Counted from the stretch's first letter, positions 1 through 9,700 are shown. The stretch: 64,000 bases of DNA from Cyprinodon diabolis (GCA_030533445.1 JARPUW010000491.1:305917-369916), one strand, 5' to 3'. Translations and numbers: made by a program. The notes: generated by a model from the letters alone, not told the origin.

Positions 1-186
1 GTCGATGAAAATCAGAGCCGTTTTTCATTGGTTTTGGAGCAGAAGAGGGGAGAAAAACGAATCAGACTATGTGTTTTAAACTCGTCATAAATATTTTTCT
101 GAATGACACACATACACCAAAGTTGGCATAGTTGGAGTCGAAGGATGACTGACGCTCACGGTGAAAAAATTTTTTGAATAACTCAT

Positions 187-674
187 ACGGTTTTTGCTCA
201 GCAGTCGTTTGTTCGGAGGACATTTTAAGCACCTGAAAGCTGAGTGACAGTGACCTGCTGCAGCTAGCTCAATTAGAAGCTTAGGTGTGATGAAACGTTT
301 TTTCTTTTTCTTTCTCTTCCCATTCAGTTTGTAGATGACCTACAGCCATGAAAGTTACTCCAATTGAAGACAAGATATAGCTGTCGCTTAGATAAAAAGA
401 ATTTTTCAGATACCTTTTACGGTTTTTACTCAGCAGTCGTTTGTTCGGAGGGGTGCTTTAGCAGCTAAAAGGTGAGTGAGAGTGAGGTCCTGCAGTTCAA
501 ACAAAGGGAGGAGCAGGTGGGCCAACCATTTTGTTTGTGCTTCGTTTTGGGTTGTGAAAGACCTACAGACATGAAGGTTACCCCAGTCTGAGACAAAGGA
601 TAGATGTTGCTTTCACTGAAAGAATTTTTCAGATATCTTTTACGGTTTTTGCTCAGCAGTCGTTTGTTCGGAGG
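187..674 (+). repeat. Block A: diverged 225-230 bp subrepeats (unit 1)
   Basis: A core of about 33 bp containing CAGCAGTCGTTTGTTCGG starts at 187, 419 and 642, giving periods of 232 and 223 bp. Between cores the two copies align in order: a GTGAGTGA/GAGTGACAG element, a CTGCAG, a T-rich or purine-rich stretch, GACCTACAG, CATGAA, and an AGAATTTTTCAGATA run-up to the next core. They are clearly related but diverged, so this duplication is much older than the near-identical 3.2-kb units. A fourth core sits at 1112 inside block X, and a degenerate one near 2905. Confidence 0.85.
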
Positions 675-713
675 GTAAGCACCTGGAAGCTAGCTGACAG
701 TTAGCTTCTGCAG

Positions 714-1141
714 CAGCCTGCTAGAGTGCAGCTGCTGAAATCTTAGTGTGAGGCGGCCATTTTTTTAAGATCAAACATCTTATTCTCGCCCTCACGGCCA
801 CATATTTGGAGCTACAGTCACCATTTTTGGTCAGTTTGTAGACTGAAACCTCTGGACTCACACAATGTCTTCGGAATTACGGTAGGATTAATACTTTTCC
901 TTAAAAACCCTCCAGACCAACCTAAAGTCGATGAGAGTTTCAGCCTTTCTCTATTCTTTTTGAGCTGAAGATGGGAGAGAAACGAATCAGACTATGTGTT
1001 TTCAACTCGTCATAAATATTTTTCTGAATGACACACATACACCAAAGTTGGTATAGTTGGAGTCGAAGGATTGCTGATGCTCATGGTGAAAATGTTTTTT
1101 GAATAACTCATACGGTTTTTGATCAGTAGTCGTTTGTTCGG
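714..1141 (+). repeat. Block X: diverged duplicate of block Y (unit 1)
   Basis: It starts CAGCCTGCTAGAGTG and runs through CTCGCCCTCACGGCCACAT, CCATTTTTGGTCAGTTTG, CTTCGGAATTACGGTAGG and CGTCATAAATATTTTTCTG to a core repeat. The same landmarks occur in the same order in block Y, which crosses the unit boundary. X is told apart from Y by ATGTCTTCGG (Y: ATATCTTCGG), CCAGACCAACC (Y: CCAGACCGACC), GATGCTCATGG (Y: GACGCTCACGG) and GATCAGTAG (Y: GCTCAGCAG). The X-Y offset is about 922-926 bp. Confidence 0.85.
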
Positions 1142-1268
1142 TGCCGTTCTTCCCATACAAAAAAGCCTGGGAAGAAGAAACCAATAGTGAGTGCAGCTGT
1201 TGTCTGTGTCAGTGAGAGGCTCGTTAAGCGTTGTCAAGGTTACCAAGCTTCAAACAGATTTTACCTCT
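1142..1268 (+). repeat. Linker with 9-bp-stem hairpin (unit 1)
   Basis: This segment joins block X to block B and is present once in each unit. It contains a perfect inverted repeat: TTCTTCCCA (1147-1155), loop TACAAAAAAGCC, TGGGAAGAA (1168-1176). In units 19 and 20 one stem base is changed (TTCTTCCTA), which would be a G.U wobble in RNA. No gene is seen. Confidence 0.6.
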
Positions 1269-1283
1269 GCTGTTTTAAACAGC
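1269..1283. repeat. Near-perfect palindrome at the X/B junction (unit 1)
   Basis: GCTGTTT-T-AAACAGC, a 7-bp stem around a single T. In unit 2 (about 4673-4690) both arms are longer by one base (GCTGTTTT-T-AAAACAGC), so symmetry is kept. In unit 18 it is reduced to GCTGTT-TTT-AACAGC. It lies exactly where the linker gives way to the B subrepeats. Confidence 0.6.
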
Positions 1284-2050
1284 ACATATTAATCTAATGG
1301 AGGGTGAAAGGACTGATTTAACATTGGGAAATGGATACTATATGACTGCTGTCCATGACACTTCCCTTGCCACTCAGCACTGATAGACTTTCAAAATAAG
1401 ACTCCAGGGACCCTACAAAATAAAAGCCTCTATATTTTTTACATATATTTATTGCCCTATATGGCTCAACATTATGACCCAAACTCAACCCCGTTTTAAA
1501 GAATAGACTCTAGGAGACTGTTTAAAACACACCCTATAGCAAATTTCAAAATAAAAGCCTCCCATTTCCGCTTCATCTACTGCCCTAATAACATGGAAAA
1601 AGAGTGATTTAACGATTGGAAAGTAATCAACTATCATTGACGGGTCTGAACATTTTCTATAAACACAACTCTGTTGGACTTTCAAAATAAGACTCCAGCG
1701 ACCCTACAAAATAAAAGCCTCTAGATTATACTAATGCATTAATTGATGCAAATGGCTCAACATTATGACCCAAACTCTTCCAGGTTGTTTTTATTAGACT
1801 CTAGTGACCTTTTCAAAACACACCCCAGAGCAAATTTCACAATAAAAGTCTCCCATTTACTCTGTAATACAGCAACTATTCACCTAATAACATGGAAAAC
1901 CAGTGATTTCACATTTGGAAATGGATTCTATATCACTGCTGGGCGTGACCCATCTTTTGATGCACATTCATGATAGACTTTCAAAATAAGACTACAAGGA
2001 CTCTACAGAATAAAAGCCTCTTCCTTATACACACTCATACATTCTGGCAT
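1284..2050 (+). repeat. Block B: ~295-bp subrepeats with paired AATAAA half-repeats (unit 1)
   Basis: The anchor GACTTTCAAAATAAGACT starts at 1386, 1677 and 1976, giving periods of 291 and 299 bp, with a partial copy before (1284-1385) and after. Each full copy splits into two related halves with AATAAAAG. The AATAAA hexamers start at 1419, 1550, 1710, 1841 and 2009, spaced 131, 160, 131 and 168 bp. Other shared landmarks are ATGGCTCAACATTATGACC, TGATTTAAC and ATAACATGG. No coding frame is kept between halves. Confidence 0.85.
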
Positions 2051-2097
2051 ATTGCTCATTGCCATTGGTGATTTCATCACTGCAATGGCTCTTAGAA

Positions 2098-2298
2098 GGC
2101 GGGCGGAGCCCGCCAATGGTAACAGGCGGGCGGAGCCCGCCAAAGGTGATTACATCACTGCAATGGCTCTTAGCAGGCGGGCGGAGCCCGCCATTGGTGA
2201 TTTCATCACTGCAATGGCTCTTAGAAGGCGGGCAGAGCCCGCCATTGGTGATGTTTTTCTTCACTGAGATGGCTCCTAGCAGGCGGGCGAAGCCCGCC
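2098..2298. repeat. Block C: hairpin minisatellite, 5 hairpins (unit 1)
   Basis: Hairpins of the form GGCGGGC-NNN-GCCCGCC start at 2098, 2125, 2176, 2227 and 2282. The main period is 51 bp, made of a 17-bp hairpin plus a spacer containing GGTGATTTCATCACTGCAA. The second hairpin follows the first after only 27 bp, with a spacer cut down to AATGGTAACA. Triloops are GGA, GGA, GGA, AGA and GAA while all five 7-bp stems are perfect. The spacer itself contains GTGAT...ATCAC, a second short inverted repeat. Confidence 0.93.
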
Positions 2299-2534
2299 AA
2301 CTGGGCTTTACCCACTGTGTTTCAATATGGACAACCCATATTACCCTTGTGCATCATACGCTGTGCACGTCTATTTCCCAGATGTCAGCACAAGTGGCAC
2401 ACAGCTCTCTTTGCCCATGAACTTGCCCTCTTTCCTTCCCTCAGCAGCCCTCAAAGGCGTAAGCAGTTGGTCTGGGGAGCCCCGACGTCACTTGCCAGGG
2501 CCGTATTGGCCCGGTTCCCAAGACGGGCAGTAGG
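2299..2534 (+). repeat. Block D: non-repeated segment with small hairpins (unit 1)
   Basis: It is present once per unit. Inverted repeats: AATATGG-ACAAC-CCATATT (2324-2342) and GGGCC-GTATT-GGCCC (2498-2512). In units 5, 12, 16, 19 and 20 the second one reads CAGGGCC-GTATT-GGCCCTG, a perfect 7-bp stem, because of one C-to-T change. In unit 6 the stem is broken. A + strand frame is open here in some units but is closed by a TAG or a 1-base deletion in others, so I do not call a gene. Confidence 0.6.
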
Positions 2535-2569
2535 TGGCCCCCCTCAAAATTTCTTTAGAAATTTTCTAG
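2533..2569. repeat. Block E: palindromic island and 66-bp insertion site (unit 1)
   Basis: AAAATTTC (2546-2553), loop TTTA, GAAATTTT (2558-2565) is a perfect 8-bp stem, followed by CTAG. It lies just after GTGGCCCCCC. In units that hold the 66-bp repeat, the repeat begins two bases after this CTAG and starts with GGGGGGCCAC, the exact reverse complement of the upstream GTGGCCCCCC. Confidence 0.85.
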
Positions 2570-2954
2570 TTATTATTATAATTCTCCCGTATACCCAAAA
2601 CTTCGGCACGTAACTAGTCCCGCACAGTTTGGCGGATCGGGCCCAAAGTTGGCACACGCGTCGGGACCAATAGGGTGATGTGTGCTTGTATAAAACTTTC
2701 TCATTAGTCCGAAGGTTTGCGAATTATTAGCGAAAACGTCGCAAAAAAATCCCATAGGAAATGAATAGGGAGAGGAAAAAAAAAGCATAAAAAACAGCAC
2801 TTCACTGTGTCGGCATACATTCACCTAGAAAAACAGTTTGAAGCTCAGTTTGTAGATAAATCCTTCGTCTATTTAAAACTGAAGACGGTATGTTGATAAC
2901 TGCTACGGTTTTTGTATAATCAGACCTCAAGCGCCACAAAGTTTTAGCAAAATC
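2570..2954 (+). repeat. Block F: CpG-containing segment with TATAAAA and A-run (unit 1)
   Basis: After a short (ATT)n comes a stretch with many CpG dinucleotides (TTCGGC, GGCGGATCGGG, CACGCGTCGGG, GTCCGAAGG, GCGAAAACGTCGC), unlike the rest of the unit. TATAAAA lies at 2689-2695, then CCCATAGGAAATGAATGGG and an A-run near 2777-2784 that varies by a base or two between units. A degenerate A-type core (TACGGTTTTTG) begins near 2904. Promoter activity is possible but not shown. Small minus-strand frames here drift by replacement changes and look non-coding. Confidence 0.55.
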
Positions 2955-3391
2955 CAGCCTGCTAGAGTGGAGCAACTGAAAAGCTAGAGTGTGAGGCAGG
3001 CGTTTTTTAAACACAAAAAAACATTTTAAACTCGCCCTCACGGCCACATATTTATAGCTAGAGTCACCATTTTTGGTCAGTTTGTAGACTGAAATCTCTG
3101 GACCCACACAATATCTTCGGAATTACGGTAGGATTAATACTTTTCCTTAAAAACCCTCCAGACCGACCTAAAGTCGATGAAAATCAGAGCCGTTTTTCAT
3201 TGGTTTTGGAGCAGAAGAGGGGAGAAAAACGAATCAGACTATGTGTTTTAAACTCGTCATAAATATTTTTCTGAATGACACACATACACCAAAGTTGGCA
3301 TAGTTGGAGTCGAAGGATGGCTGACGCTCACGGTGAAAAAATATTTTGAATAACTCATACGGTTTTTGCTCAGCAGTCGTTTGTTCGGAGG
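2955..3391 (+). repeat. Block Y: duplicate of X, spanning the unit 1/2 boundary
   Basis: It starts CAGCCTGCTAGAGTGG and ends at the first core repeat of the next unit. Its landmarks match X in order with roughly 80-85 percent identity by eye. Because X and Y lie in direct orientation about 0.92 kb apart, they form a substrate for deletion within a unit; unit 20 shows the product. Confidence 0.8.
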
Positions 3392-4289
3392 ACATTTTAA
3401 GCAGCTGAAAGCTGGGGGAGAGTGTCCTGCTGCAGCTAGCTCAATTAGAAGATCAGGTGTGACAAAACGTTTTTTCTTTTTCTTTCTCTTCCCATTCAGG
3501 TTGTAGATGACCTACAGCCATGAAAGTTACTCCAATTGAAGACAAGATATAGCTGTCGCTTAGATAAAAATAATTTTTCAGATACCTTTTACGGTTTTTA
3601 CTCAGCAGTCGTTTGTTCGGAGGGGTGCTTTAGCAGCTACAGTAAAAGGTGAGTGAGAGTGAGGTGCTGCAGTTTAAAACAAAGGGAGGAGCAGGTGGGC
3701 CAACCATTTTGTTTGTGCTTCGTTTTGGGTTGTGAAAGACCTACAGACATGAAGGTTACCCCAGTCTGAGACAAAGGATAGATGTTGCTTTCACTGAAAG
3801 AATTTTTCAGATACCTTTTACGGTTTTTGCTCAGCAGTCGTTTGTTCGGAGGGTAAGCACCTGGAAGCTAGCTGACAGTTAGCTTCTGCAGCAGCCTGCT
3901 AGAGTGCAGCTGCTGAAATCTTAGTTTGAGGCGGCCATTTTTTTAAGATCAAACATCTTATTCTCGCCCTCACGGCCACATATTTGGAGCTACAGTCACC
4001 ATTTTTGGTCAGTTTGTAGACTGAAACCTCTGGACTCACACAATGTCTTCGGAATTACGGTAGGATTAATACTTTGCCTTAAAAACCCTCCAGACCAACC
4101 TAAAGTGGATGAGAGTTTCAGCCTTTCTCCATTCTTTTTGAGCTGAAGATGGGAGAAAAACGAATCAGACTATGTGTTTTCAACTCGTCATAAATATTGT
4201 TCTGAATGACACACATACACCAAAGTTGGTATAGTTGGAGTCGAAGGATTGCTGATGCTCATGGTGAAACTGTTTTTTAAATAACTCCT

Positions 4290-4518
4290 ACGGTTTTTGC
4301 TCAGCAGTCGTTTGTTCGGAGGGGTGCTTTAGCAGCTACAGTAAAATGTGAGTGAGAGTGAAGTGCTGCAGTTAAAACAAAGGGAGGAGCAGGTGGGACC
4401 AACCATGTTGTTTGTGCTTCGTTTTGGGTAGTGAAAGACCTACAGACATGAAAGTTCCCCCAGTCTGAGAAAAAGGATTGCTGTTGCTTAGACTGAAATA
4501 ATTTTTTAGATTCCATTT
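4290..4518 (+). repeat. Extra A-type subrepeat inside block X (unit 2)
   Basis: The X core is the regular CTCAGCAGTCGTTTGTTCGG form and is followed by a full A2-like copy (GGGGTGCTTTAGCAGC...GACCTACAGACATGAA) ending at a diverged core (ACGGTTTTCCTTCAGCGC). In most units X goes straight from its core to the linker. The distance between the two ACGG starts is 229 bp. The downstream linker is also diverged (GCAGACTTCCCATAAAAAAAGCC). The copy is one A subrepeat longer than the common form, and may be the ancestral state. Confidence 0.85.
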
Positions 4519-5505
4519 ACGGTTTTCCTTCAGCGCTCCTTTGTTCGGAGCAGACTTCCCATAAAAAAAGCCTGAGAAGAAGAAACCAATAGTGAGTGCA
4601 GCTGTGGTCTGTGTCAGTGAGAGGCTCGTTAAGCGTTGTCAAGGTAACGAAGCTTCAAACAGATTTTACCTCTGCTGTTTTTAAAACAGCACATATTAAT
4701 CTAATGGAGGGTGAAAGCACTGATTTAACATTGGGAAATGGATACTATATGACTGCTGTCCATGACACTTCCCTTGCCACTCAACACTGATAGACTTTCA
4801 AAATAAGACTCCAGGGACCCTACAAAATAAAAGCCTCTATATTTTTTTACATATATTTATTGCCCTATATGGCTCAACATTATGATCCAAACTCAACCCC
4901 GTTTTAGAGAATAGACTCTAGGAGACTGTTTAAAACACACCCTATAGCAAATTTCAAAATAAAAGCCTCCCATTTCCGCTTCATCTACTGCCCTAATAAC
5001 ATGGAAAAAGAGTGATTTAACGATTGGAAAGTAATCAACTATCATTGACGGGTCTGAACATTTTCTATAAACACAACTCTGTTGGACTTTCAAAATAAGA
5101 CTCCAGGGACCCTACAAAATAAAAGCCTCTAGATTATACTAATGCATTAATTGATGCAAATGGCTCAACATTATGACCCAAACTCTTCCAGGTTGTTTTT
5201 ATTAGACTCTAGTGACCTTTTCAAAACACACCCCAGAGCAAATTTCACAATAAAAGTCTCCCATTTACTCTGTAATACAGCAACTATTCACCTAATAACA
5301 TGGAAAACCAGTGATTTAACATTTGGAAATGGATTCTATATCACTGCTGGGCGTGACCCATCTTTTGATGCACATTCATGATAGACTTTCAAAATAAGAC
5401 TACAAGGACTCTACAGAATAAAAGCCTCTTCCTTATACACACTCATACATTCTGGCATATTGCTCATTGCCATTGGTGATTTCATCACTGCAATGGCTCT
5501 TAGAA

Positions 5506-5706
5506 GGCGGGCGGAGCCCGCCAATGGTAACAGGCGGGCGGAGCCCGCCAAAGGTGATTACATCACTGCAATGGCTCTTAGCAGGCGGGCGGAGCCCGCC
5601 ATTGGTGATTTCATCACTGCAATGGCTCTTAGAAGGCGGGCAGAGCCCGCCATTGGTGATTTTTTTCTTCACTGAGATGGCTCCTAGCAGGCGGGCAAAG
5701 CCCGCC
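5506..5706. repeat. Hairpin minisatellite, 5 hairpins (unit 2)
   Basis: Same arrangement as unit 1. The last hairpin has triloop AAA (GGCGGGC-AAA-GCCCGCC) instead of GAA, with the stem intact. Confidence 0.92.
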
Positions 5707-5978
5707 AACTGGGCTTTACCCACTGTGTTTCAATATGGACAACCCATATTACCCTTGTGCATCATACACTGTGCACGTCTATTTCCCAGATGTCAGCACA
5801 AGTGGCACACAGCTCTCTTTGCCCATGAACTTCCCTCTTTCCTTCCCTCAGCAGCCCTCAAAGGCGTAAGCAGTTGGTCTGGGGAGCCCCGACGTCACTT
5901 GCCAGGGCCGTATTGGCCCGGTTCCCAAGACGGGCAGTAGGTGGCCCCCCTCAAAATTTCTTTAGAAATTTTCTAGTT

Positions 5979-6110
5979 GGGGGGCCACATGCCGAAGGCA
6001 TGGCCCACCTACTACTATTGCACATATTTATTCCGCGTATTATTGGGGGGCCACATGCCGAAGGCATGGCCCACCTACTACTATTGCACATATTTATTCC
6101 GCGTATTATT
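5979..6110. repeat. 66-bp foldback repeat, 2 copies (unit 2)
   Basis: Copies start at 5979 and 6045. Each has an internal hairpin GGGCC-(AC bulge)-ATGCC / GAA loop / GGCAT-GGCCC (5982-6006). The first copy can instead pair with flanking DNA: its GGGGGGCCAC (5979-5988) with GTGGCCCCCC (5941-5950), and its CCACCTAC (6005-6012) with GTAGGTGG (5937-5944). The remainder is AT-rich and ends CCGCGTATTATT, running into an (ATT)n tract. Confidence 0.93.
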
Positions 6111-6714
6111 ATTATTATTATAATTCTCCCGTATACCCAAAACTTCGGCGCGTAACTAGTCCCGCACGGTTTGGCGGATCGGGCCCAAAGTTGGCACACG
6201 CGTTGGGACCAATGGGGTGATGTGTGCTTGTATAAAACTTTCTCATTAGTCCGAAGGTTTGCGAATTATTAGCGAAAACGTCGCAAAAAAATCCCATAGG
6301 AAATGAATGGGAAGAGGTAAAAAAAAGCATAAAAAACAGCACTTCACTGTGTCGGCATACATTCACCTAGAAAAACAGTTTGAAGCTCAGTTTGTAGATA
6401 AATCCTTCGTCTATTTAAAACTGAAGACGGTATGTTGATAACTGCTACGGTTTTTGTATAATCAGACCTCAAGCGCCACAAAGTTTTAGCAAAATCCAGC
6501 CTGCTAGAGTGGAGCAACTGAAAAGCTAGAGTGTGAGGCAGGCGTTTTTTAAACACAAAAAAACATTTTAAACTCGCCCTCACGGCCACATATTTATAGC
6601 TAGAGTCACCATTTTTGGTCAGTTTGTAGACTGAAATCTCTGGACCCACACAATATCTTCGGAATTACGGTAGGATTAATACTTTTCCTTAAAAACCCTC
6701 CAGACCGACCTAAA

Positions 6715-9700
6715 GTCGATGAAAATCAGAGCCGTTTTTCATTGGTTTTGGAGCAGAAGAGGGGAGAAAAACGAATCAGACTATGTGTTTTAAACTCGTC
6801 ATAAATATTTTTCTGAATGACACACATACACCAAAGTTGGCATAGTTGGAGTCGAAGGATGACTGACGCTCACGGTGAAAAAATTTTTTGAATAACTCAT
6901 ACGGTTTTTGCTCAGCAGTCGTTTGTTCGGAGGACATTTTAAGCACCTGAAAGCTGAGTGACAGTGACCTGCTGCAGCTAGCTCAATTAGAAGCTTAGGT
7001 GTGATGAAACGTTTTTTCTTTTTCTTTCTCTTCCCATTCAGTTTGTAGATGACCTACAGCCATGAAAGTTACTCCAATCGAAGACAAGATATAGCTGTCG
7101 CTTAGATAAAAAGAATTTTTCAGATACCTTTTACGGTTTTTACTCAGCAGTCGTTTGTTCGGAGGGGTGCTTTAGCAGCTAAAAGGTGAGTGAGAGTGAG
7201 GTCCTGCAGTTAAAAGAAAGGGAGGAGCAGGTGGGCCAACCATTTTGTTTGTGCTTCGTTTTGGGTTGTGAAAGACCTACAGACATGAAGGTTACCCCAG
7301 TCTGAGACAAAGGATAGATGTTGCTTTCACTGAAAGAATTTTTCAGATATCTTTTACGGTTTTTGCTCAGCAGTCGTTTGTTCGGAGGGTAAGCACCTGG
7401 AAGCTAGCTGACAGTTAGCTTCTGCAGCAGCCTGCTAGAGTGCAGCTGCTGAAATCTTAGTGTGAGGCGGCCATTTTTTTCAGATCAAACATCTTATTCT
7501 CGCCCTCACGGCCACATATTTGGAGCTACAGTCACCATTTTTGGTCAGTTTGTAGACTGAAACCTCTGGACTCACACAATGTCTTCGGAATTACGGTAGG
7601 ATTAATACTTTTCCTTAAAAACCCTCCAGACCAACCTAAAGTCGATGAGAGTTTCAGCCTTTCTCTATTCTTTTTGAGCTGAAGATGGGAGAGAAACGAA
7701 TCAGACTATGTGTTTTCAACTCGTCATAAATATTTTTCTGAATGACACACATACACCAAAGTTGGTATAGTTGGAGTCGAAGGATTGCTGATGCTCATGG
7801 TGAAAATGTTTTTTGAATAACTCATACGGTTTTTGATCAGTAGTCGTTTGTTCGGTGCCGTTCTTCCCATACAAAAAAGCCTGGGAAGAAGAAACCAATA
7901 GTGAGTGCAGCTGTTGTCTGTGTCAGTGAGAGGCTCGTTAAGCGTTGTCAAGGTTACCAAGCTTCAAACAGATTTTACCTCTGCTGTTTTAAACAGCACA
8001 TATTAATCTAATGGAGGGTGAAAGGACTGATTTAACATTGGGAAATGGATACTATATGACTGCTGTCCATGACACTTCCCTTGCCACTCAGCACTGATAG
8101 ACTTTCAAAATAAGACTCCAGGGACCCTACAAAATAAAAGCCTCTATATTTTTTACATATATTTATTGCCCTATATGGCTCAACATTATGACCCAAACTC
8201 AACCCCGTTTTAGAGAATAGACTCTAGGAGACTGTTTAAAACACACCCTATAGCAAATTTCAAAATAAAAGCTTCCCATTTCCGCTTCATCTACTGCCCT
8301 AATAACATGGAAAAAGAGTGATTTAACGATTGGAAAGTAATCAACTATCATTGACGGGTCTGAACATTTTCTATAAACACAACTCTGTTGGACTTTCAAA
8401 ATAAGACTCCAGCGACCCTACAAAATAAAAGCCTCTAGATTATACTAATGCATTAATTGATGCAAATGGCTCAACATTATGACCCAAACTCTTCCAGGTT
8501 GTTTTTATTAGACTCTAGTGACCTTTTCAAAACACACCCCAGAGCAAATTTCACAATAAAAGTCTCCCATTTACTCTGTAATAAAGCAACTATTCACCTA
8601 ATAACATGGAAAACCAGTGATTTAACATTTGGAAATGGATTCTATATCACTGCTGGGCGTGACCCATCTTTTGATGCACATTCATGATAGACTTTCAAAA
8701 TAAGACTACAAGGACTCTACAGAATAAAAGCCTCTTCCTTATACACACTCATACATTCTGGCATATTGCTCATTGCCATTGGTGATTTCATCACTGCAAT
8801 GGCTCTTAGAAGGAGGGCGGAGCCCGCCAATGGTAACAGGCGGGCGGAGCCCGCCAAAGGTGATTACATCACTGCAATGGCTCTTAGCAGGCGGGCGGAG
8901 CCCGCCATTGGTGATTTCATCACTGCAATGGCTCTTAGAAGGCGGGCAGAGCCCGCCATTGGTGATTTTTTTCTTCACTGAGATGGCTCCTAGCAGGCGG
9001 GCGAAGCCCGCCAACTGGGCTTTACCCACTGTGTTTCAATATGGACAACCCATATTACCCTTGTGCATCATACGCTGTGCACGTCTATTTCCCAGATGTC
9101 AGCACAAGTGGCACACAGCTCTCTTTGCCCATGAACTTGCCCTCTTTCCTTCCCTCAGCAGCCCTCAAAGGCGTAAGCAGTTGGTCTGGGGAGCCCCGAC
9201 GTCACTTGCCAGGGCCGTATTGGCCCGGTTCCCCAGACGGGCAGTAGGTGGCCCCCCTCAAAATTTCTTTAGAAATTTTCTAGTTATTATAATTCTCCCG
9301 TATACCCAAAACTTCGGCGCGTAACTAGTCCCGCACGGTTTGGCGGATCGGGCCCAAAGTTGGCACACGCGTCGGGACCAATGGGGTGATGTGTGCTTGT
9401 ATAAAACTTTCTCATTAGTCCGAAGGTTTGCGAATTATTAGCGAAAACGTCGCAAAAAAATCCCATAGGAAATGAATGGGGAGAGGAAAAAAAAAGCATA
9501 AAAAACAGCACTTCACTGTGTCGGCATACATTCACCTAGAAAAACAGTTTGAAGCTCAGTTTGTAGATAAATCCTTCGTCTATTTAAAACTGAAGACGGT
9601 ATGTTGATAACTGCTACGGTTTTTGTATAATCAGACCTCAAGCGCCACAAAGTTTTAGCAAAATCCAGCCTGCTAGAGTGGAGCAACTGAAAAGCTAGAG

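Larger units (their letters stand above)
1..3172 (+). repeat. Repeat unit 1 (3172 bp), reference unit
   Basis: Used here as the reference for the module map. It carries five GGCGGGC hairpins and no copy of the 66-bp foldback: the site reads CTAGTT followed directly by ATTATTATAATTCTCC. It has a few private changes in block F, such as TAGGGTGATG where most units have TGGGGTGATG. Confidence 0.96.
3173..6714 (+). repeat. Repeat unit 2 (3542 bp), longest unit
   Basis: Longest in the window because it holds an extra 229-bp A subrepeat in block X (4290-4518) and two 66-bp foldback copies (5979-6110). Its first A subrepeat is the most diverged of the array (GAGTGTCCTGC, GATCAGGTGTGACAAAACG). It has five hairpins. 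A 1-base deletion in AACTTCCCTC (others AACTTGCCCTC) shifts the + strand frame in block D. Confidence 0.96.

Noticed and set aside
1485..1685. 66-codon minus-strand and 76-codon + strand ORFs in block B
   Set aside because: They read through related tandem half-repeats in different frames and are lost in several units by single changes, as expected of non-coding repeats.
2098..2298. CRISPR array
   Set aside because: The regular 51-bp spacing with a palindromic core looks superficially like one, but the spacers are near-identical to each other, no cas genes are present and the context is a eukaryotic satellite.
2098..2298. Bacterial REP/BIME elements or intrinsic terminators
   Set aside because: The GC hairpins resemble these, but they lie in tandem inside a 3.2-kb satellite with no bacterial genes.
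2585..2605. CENP-B box
   Set aside because: The best place I found, CCCGTATACCCAAAA, misses two required bases of the minus-strand consensus CCCGNNTNNNNCGAA. I saw no full match by eye.
2059..2613. 184-codon + strand ORF through blocks C to E, with LQWLLEGGRSPP-like repeats
   Set aside because: Open only because the minisatellite period is a multiple of three. Closed by TAG in the unit 5 subtype and shifted by a 1-base deletion in unit 2. The same DNA is open in other frames and on the other strand.
2576..2824. An 82-codon minus-strand ORF in block F of every unit
   Set aside because: It overlaps the variable A-run and CpG segment, its start shifts in unit 13 when the A-run changes, and replacement changes are frequent. 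Treated as a chance frame.
2802..3107. A 101-codon minus-strand ORF present in every unit
   Set aside because: It recurs because units are near-identical. Differences between copies are mostly replacements (for example S to R, P to L, R to Q, R to C, T to N) plus one in-frame insertion, with no excess of silent changes. It spans the F/Y module boundary, has no domain I recognise and no hydrophobic signal.
5979..6044. 66-bp repeat as a MITE or other transposon
   Set aside because: It lacks terminal inverted repeats at its two ends and a target-site duplication, and it is found only at one position of the unit. Minisatellite expansion explains it better.
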